Assembly: GCA_001803225.1 (NCBI GenBank)
Contig: MHBF01000078.1
Span: forward strand, 1 to 64,000
Direction of reading: 5' to 3'
DNA from: Lentisphaerae bacterium GWF2_44_16
Lineage (GTDB): Bacteria; Verrucomicrobiota; Lentisphaeria; Victivallales; GWF2-45-14
DNA: 64,000 bases
In this document: one piece after another, positions 53,246 to 61,923 of the stretch
Layout: each line of letters starts with the position of its first letter
Numbering within the stretch: the first letter of the stretch is position 1
The notes under the pieces: generated by a model
Told to the model about the DNA's origin: nothing
Seen by the model: the letters and a program-made list of their open reading frames with translations, nothing else
Database searches by the model: none
Program-made: the position numbers and the translations under genes

Positions 53246-54049
53246 ATGAAATACTCATTCATGACGTTTTCGTGTCCTGAATTGTCCCTTGATGAAATCC
53301 TCGCGTACGCGAAGAAAACAGGTTATGACGGAATTGAAATCAGGACGGCTTCAAAGCATAAACACGGCGTTGAAACGGATATAGACAACGCTGCCAGAAA
53401 AGAAGTAAAGGAAAAGGCTGAAAAAGCGGGCATTGCTATTTCATGTATTGCTTCCTCGTGCCGTTTTGCTGATCCCGCTACGAGAGATGAAAATGTGAAA
53501 ATAGCTCTGGAGCATATTAAGCTGGCCGGAGATATCGGATGCAAGCGGATAAGGGTTTTCGGCGGCACTCTGCCTGAAGGAATGGAACGTGAAGACGCGA
53601 TAAACGGAGTAACCGGGGCATTGAAAAAACTTACCGATGCCGCTCAGAAAGCCGGAGTGATTGTATGTTTTGAGACTCATGATTCATGGTGCGATCCGGC
53701 ACATGTGGTCGCGGTATTGGAAAAGGTAAATCACCCGTTCATAGCCGCCAACTGGGATATTATGCACCCTGTCAGGACTGCCGGGAAAACAATGGAAGAA
53801 GCCTTTAAAGTTTTGAAAGCATGGATAAAGCATACGCATATACATGACGGTCTTGGTCATAAAGATGGCGGAGGCATGAAACCCATAGGGCAGGGGATTG
53901 TTGATCATAAAAAAGCCCTTGAACTTCTCCGCAGTATCAGATTTGACGGTTTCCTGAGTGGTGAATGGATTAACTGGGAACCCTACGAAATACATCTTCC
54001 CAGAGAATTGGCGACGCTTAAGAAAATCGAAAAAGAAATCAGCAAGTAA
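53246..54049 (+). CDS. Sugar phosphate isomerase/epimerase (AP-endonuclease-2 fold)
   Basis: 267 residues, xylose-isomerase-like TIM barrel. Blocks: YDGIEIRTASKHKHGVE, CKRIRVFGGTL, VCFETHDSWCDPAHV (glutamate-histidine), AANWDIMHPVRTAG (aspartate-histidine), KHTHIHDGLG and LSGEWINWEP (glutamate). This subgroup, with ETHDxW and the CxxH region, is typical of sugar isomerase partners of Gfo/Idh dehydrogenases. AAAAGGAG lies six bases before the ATG. It is 14 bases upstream of the Gfo/Idh gene. Confidence 0.9.
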   Translation: MKYSFMTFSCPELSLDEILAYAKKTGYDGIEIRTASKHKHGVETDIDNAARKEVKEKAEKAGIAISCIASSCRFADPATRDENVKIALEHIKLAGDIGCKRIRVFGGTLPEGMEREDAINGVTGALKKLTDAAQKAGVIVCFETHDSWCDPAHVVAVLEKVNHPFIAANWDIMHPVRTAGKTMEEAFKVLKAWIKHTHIHDGLGHKDGGGMKPIGQGIVDHKKALELLRSIRFDGFLSGEWINWEPYEIHLPRELATLKKIEKEISK

Positions 54050-54063
54050 AGGAATATTTTTAA

Positions 54064-55137
54064 ATGAAAAAACTTAATCTTGGAATTGTGGGATGCGGGG
54101 TAATTGGCAGCGTGCACGCGAAATGCGCCGCGGCTTCTGAAAAAATACGTCTTGTCGCGGTCGCGGACCTTGATAAGTCAAAGGCTGAAAAAGTCGCTAC
54201 GGAACATAAGGCGGAAAAGTTTTATGACAATCCTGAAAAACTCTTCAAGGATAAAGAAATTGATGCTGTTGTTATGGCCCTGCCTACAGGGGTGAGAGGC
54301 AAAACCGCTCTCTCGGCGTTGAAGCATGGAAAGCATACTTTGCTGGAAAAGCCCGCTGCCATGAATATGGCCGAACTTAAGAAAATAGCGAAGGCCGCTG
54401 ACGGTCTGCTTTGCGCATCATGTTCCGGGCGTTTCAGGACAACCGAGTCATCACGTTTCATCACAAAATTTATAGCGGACGGTAATCTCGGAAATATCCG
54501 CCATGTAAGATGCCGCTGTGTGAGTCCCGCCGGGGAACTGCCTAAAAATGCGCCTCCGCCATGGAGAGTGAATAAGGCCATGAACGGCGGCGGTTTCCTT
54601 GTAAACTGGGGCGTATATGACATGGATTATCTGCTTGGCATTACCGGGTGGACGCTCCACCCTGAAACCGTTCTTGCCAGAACATGGGAAATACCTCCTC
54701 CGTTCAGCAAATATGTTGCCGCTGGTTCGGACGCGGAAGAACATGTCGCCGCCATGATACTTTGTTCAAACGGCGCGCTCTTTTCCATTGAAAGGGCTGA
54801 ACGCGTTACCACATCCCTCGAAAACACCTGGGAAATTATCGGATCAAAAGGCTCTCTTCACATCCAGATGCTCAATGTGAAGGATAAAAAAATCATATTC
54901 CACAAAGCAGACCCTGAAAAAGGCGTTTCCGATGAGCTTATATGGGAGAGTGACGAGTCTCAGTGTTCGCACCATGCCGGGATACTTGAAGATTTTGCCG
55001 TTGCGATACTCGAAAACAAAAAACCGCTTACCGGACTTCCTGAAGCCATGCAACTCCAGGAATTCATCGACTCAATTTACGAGTCCGCCGAAAAAGGTAA
55101 AGCCGTTTCGCGTAAAACCAGCAAAGTATGCGCCTAA
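54064..55137 (+). CDS. Gfo/Idh/MocA-family oxidoreductase
   Basis: 357 residues. The Rossmann motif is GIVGCGVIGSVHAKCAA (6-22), followed by VAVADLDKSKA, EKPAAMNMAELKKIA (EKP near 97) and the C-terminal domain with GGGFLVNWGVYDMDYLLGITGW. The usual DxGxH is changed to NWGVYD here, so the family histidine is replaced by tyrosine-aspartate; a non-standard substrate is likely. AAAGGA lies before the ATG. It closes the two-isomerase operon and is followed by a strong terminator at 55151. Confidence 0.88.
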   Translation: MKKLNLGIVGCGVIGSVHAKCAAASEKIRLVAVADLDKSKAEKVATEHKAEKFYDNPEKLFKDKEIDAVVMALPTGVRGKTALSALKHGKHTLLEKPAAMNMAELKKIAKAADGLLCASCSGRFRTTESSRFITKFIADGNLGNIRHVRCRCVSPAGELPKNAPPPWRVNKAMNGGGFLVNWGVYDMDYLLGITGWTLHPETVLARTWEIPPPFSKYVAAGSDAEEHVAAMILCSNGALFSIERAERVTTSLENTWEIIGSKGSLHIQMLNVKDKKIIFHKADPEKGVSDELIWESDESQCSHHAGILEDFAVAILENKKPLTGLPEAMQLQEFIDSIYESAEKGKAVSRKTSKVCA

Positions 55138-55150
55138 AACCAATTGATTT

Positions 55151-55193
55151 TACGGCTTGAAAATCCAATGTGTTTTTCAAGCCGTATTTTTTT
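55151..55193 (+). terminator. Strong Rho-independent terminator of the isomerase-Gfo/Idh operon
   Basis: TACGGCTTGAAAA (55151-55163) pairs with TTTTTCAAGCCGTA (55173-55186), a 13-bp stem, followed by a T run (55187-55193), 13 bases after the stop codon. Confidence 0.92.
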
Positions 55194-55339
55194 ATGTATC
55201 CTTATTCCGATAATTCTTTTCTCTTTGAAACAATTTTTTCATATAAGCCTTCTTGGGGATTCTTGGGATTCTTCTGAAAAGAGGGGGGTGCGTTTACTTT
55301 TTCAATTTTCACAGAAAATAAATGATTCGTAAATAAGTT

Positions 55340-55367
55340 TTGTCTAAATGAATTGTTCGGTTATAGT
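55340..55367 (+). promoter_or_regulatory. Possible promoter for the hydrolase gene
   Basis: TTGTCT (55340-55345), 16 bases, TATAGT (55362-55367), 33 bases before the start codon at 55401. Confidence 0.4.
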
Positions 55368-55400
55368 ATTCACCTGTGAAAATTTATAAGGGTGAATATT

Positions 55401-56183
55401 ATGAATAATGACAAGATGGTTGAGCTGGAAGTTGCTTCCACTGTTGACGGGTCGAAGGAGAAAAATATTTTTTATATGCCGGAGGGCGGGAAAAATATTC
55501 CGCTGCTGGTAGGGCTTCATACATGGAGTTGTGACCGTTTCAATCAGGTGGACAGGATGCTTCCTTTCTGTATTGAGAGAAACTGGGCGCTGCTTCTTCC
55601 TGAATTTCGCGGGCCGAACCTTTCACGCAATCCCAGAGCGAAAGAAGCCTGCGCGTCGAAACTCGCCAAACAGGATATTGTTGATGCTGTCAATTACGTC
55701 AAGAAGAGCTTTTCGGTCGACACCAATAAAATATTGTTGCTCGGCGCCAGCGGCGGCGGACACATGGCCCTCATGATGGCGGCATATTCTCCTGATATAT
55801 GGAAAGCTGTCAGTTCATGGGTCCCTGTTACGGACATTGCCATATGGCATGGTCATAATCCCGGTTACAGAGAACATGCCGAGGCATGTTGCGGCGGTGT
55901 GCCAGGCGCGTCTCCGGAGGTTGACAGAGAGTACCGCGAACGTTCCCCGGCTTTTCTTGCTGATAAGCTGACGGGCGTCAATCTTTCAGTCCATCACGGA
56001 CGTTTTGATAAAAGTGTTTCATATCGCGAAACATGGAAACTCGCTCAGGAGATAGAGGCACTTAAACCGGAACATTTCTTTTTTGAGCTTTTTGACGGAG
56101 GTCATGAACTTCGCTATGATGTCGCATTCAAGTGGCTTGATACCCAAATCGTACGTGAAAAGGAAATAAGCGTAACAGGCTGA
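55401..56183 (+). CDS. Alpha/beta hydrolase, S9-peptidase-like
   Basis: 260 residues. The nucleophile elbow is LLGASGGGHMALMMAAY (GxSxG, S123 approximately), the acid is in LSVHHGRFDKSVSY and the histidine in LFDGGHELRYDV. The core matches prolyl-oligopeptidase/acetyl-esterase domains without the propeller. It is probably an esterase or peptidase of the cytosol, with no signal peptide. The ATG at 55401 is preferred over GTG at 55392, since AAGGGTG is the ribosome binding site. The creD gene starts 78 bases downstream in the same direction. Confidence 0.85.
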   Translation: MNNDKMVELEVASTVDGSKEKNIFYMPEGGKNIPLLVGLHTWSCDRFNQVDRMLPFCIERNWALLLPEFRGPNLSRNPRAKEACASKLAKQDIVDAVNYVKKSFSVDTNKILLLGASGGGHMALMMAAYSPDIWKAVSSWVPVTDIAIWHGHNPGYREHAEACCGGVPGASPEVDREYRERSPAFLADKLTGVNLSVHHGRFDKSVSYRETWKLAQEIEALKPEHFFFELFDGGHELRYDVAFKWLDTQIVREKEISVTG

Positions 56184-56261
56184 AATCCTGATTCTCTGGA
56201 CGTCGGCATAGGATTGAAATCTCTATACATCGGAAAATAAATAAACAAGAAGGTGGATTTT

Positions 56262-57623
56262 ATGAATAACCTCGGCGAGAATTTTAAAGGTGTATTGAAT
56301 TTTATGCTGAAAAGATCAGTTGCCGTTAAAATTATTTTAATAGGTTTTCTGATATTTATCCTTCAGATTCCGACGTATCAGATAATCAATCTTATCAATG
56401 AACGGCAGAGCATGAAAGTTAAGGCCGTTGAAGAAATATGTTCAAAATGGGGCAAGTCACAAACGTTAACCGGGCCTTTTCTCGTTGTTCCGTTTCAGGA
56501 AAGGGTGCTGGAAGGCAAAGAACAGCGCGAGAGAATAGTTAAACACTGGATAACGATACTTCCAGAGACTCTCTCAGTAAACGGAAATATGCAGCCGGAA
56601 ATTCGGAAGCGCGGTATTTATCAGGCCGTGCTTTTCAGCGGCAAGTTTACGTTGACTGGAACTTTTATTTTGCCCGAGACTTCCGAAATTTCAGGACTTA
56701 AGCCGCAGGCTGAAATTCTCTGGAACAACGCAATTATTGTTTTCGGCGTAAGCGATATAATCGGACTGAAGGAAAATATTCTGAAGATAGACGGTTCCGC
56801 AATCCGTACAATTCCCGGAATGCCGGGGGGACTGATTGCGAATATCGGATTTCATGTCCCATATTCCTTGAAATCCAGACTGCCGTCCGGCACTTCCGTG
56901 AGCAATGTAAAAATCCCCTTCTGCATGGAATTAGGCATAAATGGCAGTAGTGATATAAATTTCTATCCGCTCGGACGTGAAACAACCGTTTCTACAGCTT
57001 CTTCCTGGAACAGTCCCAGTTTTTGCGGAAAATTTCTGCCTAATTCCAGAGAAATTACGGATAAAGGTTTTAAGGCTGAGTGGAAGATTTCAGATATGAA
57101 CAGGAATTATCCTCAAGTCTGGATTGACGGCGAAAGCAAAATTAATGATTCATCCTTCGGCGTGGGATTCTATGTTACCGCAAATATTTATCAGCAGAGT
57201 TTCAGGGCCGCAAAGTATGCCGTTCTTTTTATAGTATTTACCATGCTGGCCTTTCTTTTTGCGGAATCTTTTGCCAAAACGTGGATGCATCCGATACAGT
57301 ATTTTCTTGTCGGTCTTGCGATTGTGATGTTCTATTCACTGCTTCTGTCTTTTGCGGAGCATATCTCATTTGCGCAGGCATATTTATTTGCCGCGCTTGC
57401 GGTGGTTCTGCTTGTCAGCGCTTATTGCGGCCTGATTTTCAGGCTTGGAAAAATGGCGGTATCTGTAGGCGCGGCTATGACGCTTGCTTATGCTCTCCTC
57501 TATCTCGTGCTTCAAATGGAAGATTACGCGCTTTTGGCTGGAAGCATCTGCTTCTTTGTGCTTCTTGCCGTCCTGATGTTTTTCACTCGCGGGATAAACA
57601 GGAAAAGCGATGATACAAACTGA
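56262..57623 (+). CDS. creD: Inner-membrane protein CreD
   Basis: 453 residues. A first membrane helix (VKIILIGFLIFILQIPTYQI, about 22-42) is followed by a large periplasmic beta-domain (WGKSQTLTGPFLVVP is the CreD family motif; VSDIIGLKENI) and five to six C-terminal membrane helices from about residue 320 to 445. The function of CreD is unknown; it is linked to envelope stress and to the CreBC system in enterobacteria, but no creBC is present here. AAGGTGG lies five bases before the ATG; an upstream GTG is inside that site. Confidence 0.92.
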   Translation: MNNLGENFKGVLNFMLKRSVAVKIILIGFLIFILQIPTYQIINLINERQSMKVKAVEEICSKWGKSQTLTGPFLVVPFQERVLEGKEQRERIVKHWITILPETLSVNGNMQPEIRKRGIYQAVLFSGKFTLTGTFILPETSEISGLKPQAEILWNNAIIVFGVSDIIGLKENILKIDGSAIRTIPGMPGGLIANIGFHVPYSLKSRLPSGTSVSNVKIPFCMELGINGSSDINFYPLGRETTVSTASSWNSPSFCGKFLPNSREITDKGFKAEWKISDMNRNYPQVWIDGESKINDSSFGVGFYVTANIYQQSFRAAKYAVLFIVFTMLAFLFAESFAKTWMHPIQYFLVGLAIVMFYSLLLSFAEHISFAQAYLFAALAVVLLVSAYCGLIFRLGKMAVSVGAAMTLAYALLYLVLQMEDYALLAGSICFFVLLAVLMFFTRGINRKSDDTN

Positions 57624-57778
57624 TCGCCCTATCCGAATATTTGATCCTGGGTTTTGGCGGACAGTTGACGGAGGATGCGAGGAGGAAAATTTTGTTTTGA
57701 AAATTGAATTTTGACTGATATTCAGATGTTTTACTGTTCAAAAATCTAATCAGGGCAAAAATCAGCCTTGATTTGTCT

Positions 57779-57981
57779 TCATTGACAATATGATTTTAAC
57801 TCATCTTCGACAGTTGCGATTGCATTAGTCAGTAAATCTTGCATCACGGTCATGCTGAAATGTTTTGCCATCAAAGTCGGTTTTATATTCCGGATTACCC
57901 TTCATCAAGCGAAAAACAGGGTAATAAACTATATTGTGCTTTTTGAAGTTCCTGGCAATTGTGATTTTGAAGCGGAATGAG
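57779..57981 (-). pseudogene. Frameshifted gene remnant directly against tRNA-Thr
   Basis: On the minus strand the sequence reads as protein from the end of tRNA-Thr in one frame (FRFKITIARNF, VYYPVFRLMKGNPEYK, ending at TAA 57825-57827), then shifts to a second frame, ATG 57853 to TGA 57779, reading MTVMQDLLTNAIATVEDELK. The two parts join well across the shift (FDGKTF then MTVMQDLL), so one frameshift within a once-continuous gene is the simplest reading. The family is not recognised. The rest of the 358-base gap between creD and tRNA-Thr (57624-57778) holds nothing I can name. Confidence 0.5.
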
Positions 57982-58056
57982 TGGAGCCAGCTGTCGGAAT
58001 CGAACCGACGACCGACGGTTTACAAAACCGTAGCTCTACCGCTGAGCTAAGCTGGC
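57982..58056 (-). tRNA. tRNA-Thr (anticodon UGU)
   Basis: Acceptor GCCAGCT/AGCTGGC, discriminator T and encoded CCA (57984-57982). Anticodon loop TTTGTAA gives UGU. D arm AGCTCAGCGGTAGAGCT and T arm GTCGG-TTCGATT-CCGAC are regular. Confidence 0.97.
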
Positions 58057-58172
58057 ATATAAATTCAATGAGTGCTAAAAATACTGCAACAATTCCAAAA
58101 AGCAATAAGAAATCTGTAAAAAATCATCCCGTAAGTATTAAAAAAATTCCCAAGGTCACAGAGAGGGATTTC

Positions 58173-59165
58173 TTATCTGTCTTTTTTCACGGGTTCGGTA
58201 ATTTCCGGATGCTCATTATACCATCTGATGAAAGCGGGAATACCTTTTTCTATACTGGTAACCGGCTCGAAGCCGAGTTTTTTTCTGGCTTTTTCTATGT
58301 CGGCTAAACTGCCGGGCACATCACCTACCTGCATAGGCATCATTTCTTTTTCAGCTGGAATTCCCAGCTCTTTCTCTATAATCGCAATCATGTCCATCAG
58401 CTGTTCGCTCCGGTGATTGCCGAGATTTATTATCTCTGTTTTATCAAGGCCGTCCGTCAAAATTGCAGAGCATATTCCATTGACAATATCATCAATGAAA
58501 GTAAAATCCCTTTTCATATTGCCGTGGTTGAAAACTTTAATTTTTTTCCCGGATTTTATGTTTTCTACAAAGAGCCACAGCGCGGCATCAGGTCTGCCCC
58601 AAGGGCCGTACGCGTTGAAGAACCTGAGACCAATAGTCTGAAAGCCATAAAGGTTTGTATAAGAATGGGCCATCAGTTCGTTTGCCCTTTTAGTTGCGGC
58701 ATAAAGGCTGAGAGGGTCGTTGACGCTGTCAGATTCGGAAAAAGGCAGTTTAGTATTTCCCCCATAGACGCTGGAGCTTGACGCATATACAAGCCTTGGG
58801 ACATTGTGATGTCGAACCATTTCCAGAATATTGAGGAAAGCCAGTACATTGCTTCTCTCATAAGCATGCGGATTTGTGAGTGAATAGCGCACTCCAGCCT
58901 GGGCGGCCAGATTGCATACGCGCGTAATTTTATTTTCCTTGAAAACTTTTTCAAGCCTCTCAAGGTCGCAAAGGTCCAAACGGTACTCCTTAAAAGCCGG
59001 AAAGCCCTTGAGGATTTTGGAACGTCCCTCTTTTACCACAGGATGGTAATAGTCATTGAAATTGTCAATGCCTATTACTTCATGTCCTCTGTCAAGAAGC
59101 TCCTTCGAGAGATGAAACCCTATAAATCCACCGCTGCCGGTAACTGCAATTGTCTGATTATCCAT
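58173..59165 (-). CDS. UDP-glucuronate 4-epimerase-like NAD-dependent epimerase
   Basis: 330 residues, extended SDR. NAD motif VTGSGGFIGFHLSKELL, adenine-side acidic residue in GIDNFNDYYHP (the DxFNxxYxP signature of UDP-glucuronate epimerases), catalytic YAATKRANELM with tyrosine and lysine, and serine in YASSSSVYGG. It probably makes UDP-galacturonate or a related sugar for surface polysaccharide. It lies 13 bases downstream of a UDP-sugar dehydrogenase gene, which would supply the uronate. The ribosome binding site is weak, so coupling is likely. Confidence 0.88.
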   Translation of the reverse strand: MDNQTIAVTGSGGFIGFHLSKELLDRGHEVIGIDNFNDYYHPVVKEGRSKILKGFPAFKEYRLDLCDLERLEKVFKENKITRVCNLAAQAGVRYSLTNPHAYERSNVLAFLNILEMVRHHNVPRLVYASSSSVYGGNTKLPFSESDSVNDPLSLYAATKRANELMAHSYTNLYGFQTIGLRFFNAYGPWGRPDAALWLFVENIKSGKKIKVFNHGNMKRDFTFIDDIVNGICSAILTDGLDKTEIINLGNHRSEQLMDMIAIIEKELGIPAEKEMMPMQVGDVPGSLADIEKARKKLGFEPVTSIEKGIPAFIRWYNEHPEITEPVKKDR

Positions 59166-59178
59166 TATAAATTTTCTG

Positions 59179-60486
59179 TTAAGCTTTTACCACGTTAGGT
59201 CCTGCCGGGACGGCATTCCTTGTGTCAATAATAAGTTTGGCTTTTTTCGCTATCATTTTATAGTCAACGCAATCATGGTCTGTCGCAATCAGGACCATAT
59301 CATATTTTCCAACGTTTGTTATCGGGATACTTTTTCTGCCCTGATATTCAGGGTATTCGCGAATTCTTGGCACTTTCGGACAATAGGGGTCTGAGTAATC
59401 CACTTTTGCGCCCTTTTCCTCCAAGAGTCTCCAGAGTTTGAAAGTGGGGCTTTCGCGGAGGTCGTCAACGTTTTTCTTGTAGGCAAGCCCAATGAGGAGT
59501 ATTTTGCTGTTTTTCGCCACTATCCCCCTGTCGTTCAGGGCCTCCATACTGCGGCTGATTACATAGTAAGGCATCTGCGTGTTGATTTCGCCCGCAAGCT
59601 CAATGAAGCGTGTCGGAGAATCATATTCGCGCGCCTTCCACGTGAGATAAAACGGATCTATGGGGATACAGTGTCCGCCCAGGCCGGGGCCGGGATAAAA
59701 TGGCATATAACCGAAAGGTTTGGTTTTTGCGGCGTTGACGACTTCCCATATGTCAATGCCCATTTTTTCAAAAACAATCTTAAGTTCATTGACAAGTGCT
59801 ATGTTTACGCATCGAAATATGTTTTCAACGAGTTTAGTGGCTTCAGCTGTGGCCGCGCTGGATACCGGCACGGTTTTGCAGATGATTGTGTCGTAAAGAG
59901 CTTGCGCGAGCTGAAGGCTGGCTTTGTTGTAACCGCCGACTACTTTCGGGATTGTGGATGTTGAAAAATTCTTGTTGTTGGGGTCTTCTCTTTCAGGGGA
60001 ATATGCCAGATAAAAATCAACTCCGGCTTTCAGTTTGGTTTTCCCTTCCAGAATAGGCTTCAATACCTCATCTGTCGTGCCGGGATAGGTTGTTGATTCA
60101 AGTGAAAAGAGCTGTCCTTTTCTAACATACGGAGCAAGTGCCTCCGCGGTTGAAACAATATAGCTCATATCAGGTTCGCGGTGATGGGTCAGAGGGGTGG
60201 GAACGCATATGATTATGGCGTCACATTTGGAGCTCGTGGAAAAATCGGTTGTCGCGTCAAAAAGGCCGGTCGCGTTGATTTCCCTGATCCTTTCCACATC
60301 AATATGCTTTATATATGAAACCGACTTTTTAAGGTCTTTCACTTTTTGGCTGTCTATGTCAAGGCCCAGTGTGTTGAAGCCGGCTTTCACAAACTCAATA
60401 GCCAGCGGCAGGCCAACATAACCAAGACCGACAATTCCCACCTTGGCTTTTCTTTTTTCGATTTTCTTTATAAAGTCAGAAGTCAT
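59179..60486 (-). CDS. Nucleotide-sugar (UDP-glucose/UDP-GlcNAc-type) 6-dehydrogenase
   Basis: 435 residues. N-terminal Rossmann motif VGIVGLGYVGLPLAIEF and GLDIDSQKV, then the SLESTTYPGTTDEV block, KLVENIFRCVNIALVNEL, the catalytic-region FYPGPGLGGHCIPIDPFYL (here GGHCI with the active cysteine), and a C-terminal Rossmann domain (LLIGLAYKKNVDDLRESP). It oxidises a UDP-sugar to the uronate. The FYPGPGLGGHCIPIDP signature is that of UDP-GlcNAc/ManNAc-type dehydrogenases (WecC/WbpA), but the epimerase partner suits UDP-glucuronate. ATG at 60486 is set by TTGGAGT eight bases upstream. Confidence 0.9.
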   Translation of the reverse strand: MTSDFIKKIEKRKAKVGIVGLGYVGLPLAIEFVKAGFNTLGLDIDSQKVKDLKKSVSYIKHIDVERIREINATGLFDATTDFSTSSKCDAIIICVPTPLTHHREPDMSYIVSTAEALAPYVRKGQLFSLESTTYPGTTDEVLKPILEGKTKLKAGVDFYLAYSPEREDPNNKNFSTSTIPKVVGGYNKASLQLAQALYDTIICKTVPVSSAATAEATKLVENIFRCVNIALVNELKIVFEKMGIDIWEVVNAAKTKPFGYMPFYPGPGLGGHCIPIDPFYLTWKAREYDSPTRFIELAGEINTQMPYYVISRSMEALNDRGIVAKNSKILLIGLAYKKNVDDLRESPTFKLWRLLEEKGAKVDYSDPYCPKVPRIREYPEYQGRKSIPITNVGKYDMVLIATDHDCVDYKMIAKKAKLIIDTRNAVPAGPNVVKA

Positions 60487-60632
60487 AGAAAAATACTCCA
60501 ATATGTTTTTTTATAAATTATTCCTGAAAATTAAAAAACGCATTCTGAATCTAAATCCCCAATCGCTTTTTTCAAATTGGCTTTCACCCTGCAAAAACTA
60601 TATTTTAAAAAATCTTATTCCGGACTTGAATT

Positions 60633-60953
60633 TCAGTCTGCCGCGGCCTGGCATATCGCTTCCCATCCCTCAAAGTTCCATTTAAACGGAAAACTCGCGC
60701 ACTGTTCCGGCTTAACCGGGTTTATAACGCATTCTCCCGTAGTGTCTGAAAGAAATATACAGCTGCCGTTATCTTTTTCTCTTAGTGACAACGAACGCCT
60801 GTCTGAGGTCAGAAAAGTGTATTTTTCGTTGAATTCACGGCTGTTCATTTTCAGATACTCCGCAATTTTATCTGTTTCAGATTCACTGACGCGGACGTAT
60901 CCCGGGACTTTGCAGCAGTTCCCGCATTTCCTGCATAGAAAACCGTCTTTCAT
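60633..60953 (-). CDS. YkgJ-family cysteine cluster protein
   Basis: 106 residues. The cluster motif is CRKCGNCCKVPGYVRVSESE at about 7-26; the second part is CIFLSDTTGECVINPVKPEQCASFPFKW. These CxxCxxCC proteins bind zinc or iron; a role in metal or flagellar protein modification has been suggested for some. The start is set at 60953 because the region just upstream (60973-61002) is a Rho-independent terminator of the preceding gene; the longer frame would translate through the hairpin. GGGATTTGAA precedes the ATG. Confidence 0.82.
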   Translation of the reverse strand: MKDGFLCRKCGNCCKVPGYVRVSESETDKIAEYLKMNSREFNEKYTFLTSDRRSLSLREKDNGSCIFLSDTTGECVINPVKPEQCASFPFKWNFEGWEAICQAAAD

Positions 60954-60972
60954 TTCAAATCCCGTGTTTAAT

Positions 60973-61002
60973 AAAAAAAGGCATTCCTTTTTAGGGAATG
61001 CC
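60973..61002 (-). terminator. Rho-independent terminator of the secreted-protein gene
   Basis: On the minus strand GGCATTCC (61002-60995), a seven-base loop, GGAATGCC (60987-60980), then a T run to 60973. It lies 22 bases after the stop codon at 61024. Confidence 0.9.
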
Positions 61003-61023
61003 ATCATTGTTTGTAAATGTTAT

Positions 61024-61584
61024 TTACTCAAGCTCTTCAGAGGTGAAATCATCGCCCTTGAGGTCGATGAAGAAGAAGCCTGTTAGCAAGTCAGCTATTT
61101 CAACGGGATGAAGCCCGAAGCCGAATTCCACGATGCCCAAGCCTAGATCAAAACTCAAATCCCAATAATCTCTTGACCCCGTATAAAAACTGTAGATAGG
61201 ATCGGAAAGTGAAGGCACACCTGAACTCTTATACCAATATTCTTTAACGGAACCAGTTACTTCAGTTCTCTCTGTATCTTCTGAGGCTATGCACATAAAA
61301 GCAGTGTCTGAGCCTCTTTCAAGTGCCGCGCCATATTGACGGTTGTAACCTTTTATGATTTTGGCGGTTGTTTCTGTTCCGGCCCCAAGCTGCATTACCC
61401 TTGTAGCTCTCATATTCAAACGCACGTTCGGGCCAAAACCAGCCGACATGGTCATTATGTCTGTAATATCCACTATTCTATTAGGAATGTAAAGAATGAT
61501 TTTATCCAACACAGATGCATTGCTTGTGATGCCGGAGGCCAGCACGAACACTGACATTAACGCTATAACTGCCGTTTTTTTCAT
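61024..61584 (-). CDS. Secreted protein of unknown function
   Basis: 186 residues with a signal peptide (MKKTAVIALMSVFVLASGITSNAS). The mature part has segments LDKIILYIPNRIVDITDIMTMSAGF, VRLNMRATRVMQLGAGTE and GLGIVEFGFGLHPVEIADLLTGFFFIDLKGDDFTSEE, a pattern I recall from exported proteins annotated as hypothetical in Verrucomicrobia and Kiritimatiellae; I cannot name the family. Start ATG 61584 is fixed by GAAAGGG seven bases upstream. A weak promoter at 61656-61684 and a terminator make it a single-gene unit. Confidence 0.65.
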   Translation of the reverse strand: MKKTAVIALMSVFVLASGITSNASVLDKIILYIPNRIVDITDIMTMSAGFGPNVRLNMRATRVMQLGAGTETTAKIIKGYNRQYGAALERGSDTAFMCIASEDTERTEVTGSVKEYWYKSSGVPSLSDPIYSFYTGSRDYWDLSFDLGLGIVEFGFGLHPVEIADLLTGFFFIDLKGDDFTSEELE

Positions 61585-61655
61585 AACTTTGCGCCCTTTC
61601 TCTGATGAAGTCATAAAGCCGAAATTTTTTACACAAAACACTTAGAAAATCATAT

Positions 61656-61684
61656 AATCTAACAGAAAAACATTCTCTATGCAA
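61656..61684 (-). promoter_or_regulatory. Possible promoter of the secreted-protein gene
   Basis: On the minus strand TTGCAT (61684-61679), 17 bases, TAGATT (61661-61656), about 70 bases before the start codon. Confidence 0.4.
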
Positions 61685-61804
61685 ATGCCAATAAGTTTTT
61701 TTTAGACAAATAACTCTGAATTAAAATAAAAGAAAGTTGATTTGCTTTTTTTCATAATTTCCGCTTGAAAAAAAAAACTTATGACACAAGTTATAAGATC
61801 TTTT

Positions 61805-61883
61805 CGGGATGTAGCGCAGTCTGGTTTAGCGCGTCAGACTGGGGGTCTGAAGGTCGAGAGTTCGAATCTCTCCATCCCGACCA
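61805..61883 (+). tRNA. tRNA-Pro (anticodon GGG)
   Basis: Acceptor CGGGATG/CATCCCG, discriminator A and encoded CCA (61881-61883). Anticodon loop CTGGGGG gives GGG. The D arm and T arm GAGAG-TTCGAAT-CTCTC are regular. Confidence 0.97.
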
Positions 61884-61900
61884 TTTCTTTTTTCCCGCGC

Positions 61901-61923
61901 CTCCAGAGAACGCCTTGTAAACC
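61901..61923 (+). repeat. Copy A of a 23-bp inverted-repeat pair (mate at 63954-63976)
   Basis: CTCCAGAGAACGCC followed by TTGTAAACC. The mate at 63954-63976 reads CTCCAGAGAACGCC then CTGCAAACC on the minus strand: 21 of 23 identical. In the mate it lies within the integrase-like fragment. The pair brackets the dehydrogenase gene and mobile-element debris. Confidence 0.45.

Noticed and set aside
57981-58307. A plus-strand frame overlapping tRNA-Thr beginning with GIEPTTDGLQNRSSTAELSW
   Set aside because: This is the well-known false translation of the antisense strand of a tRNA gene; no ribosome binding site and the tRNA is intact.
60954-61007. N-terminal extension of the YkgJ-like protein
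   Set aside because: The extension would read through the terminator hairpin of the upstream gene.
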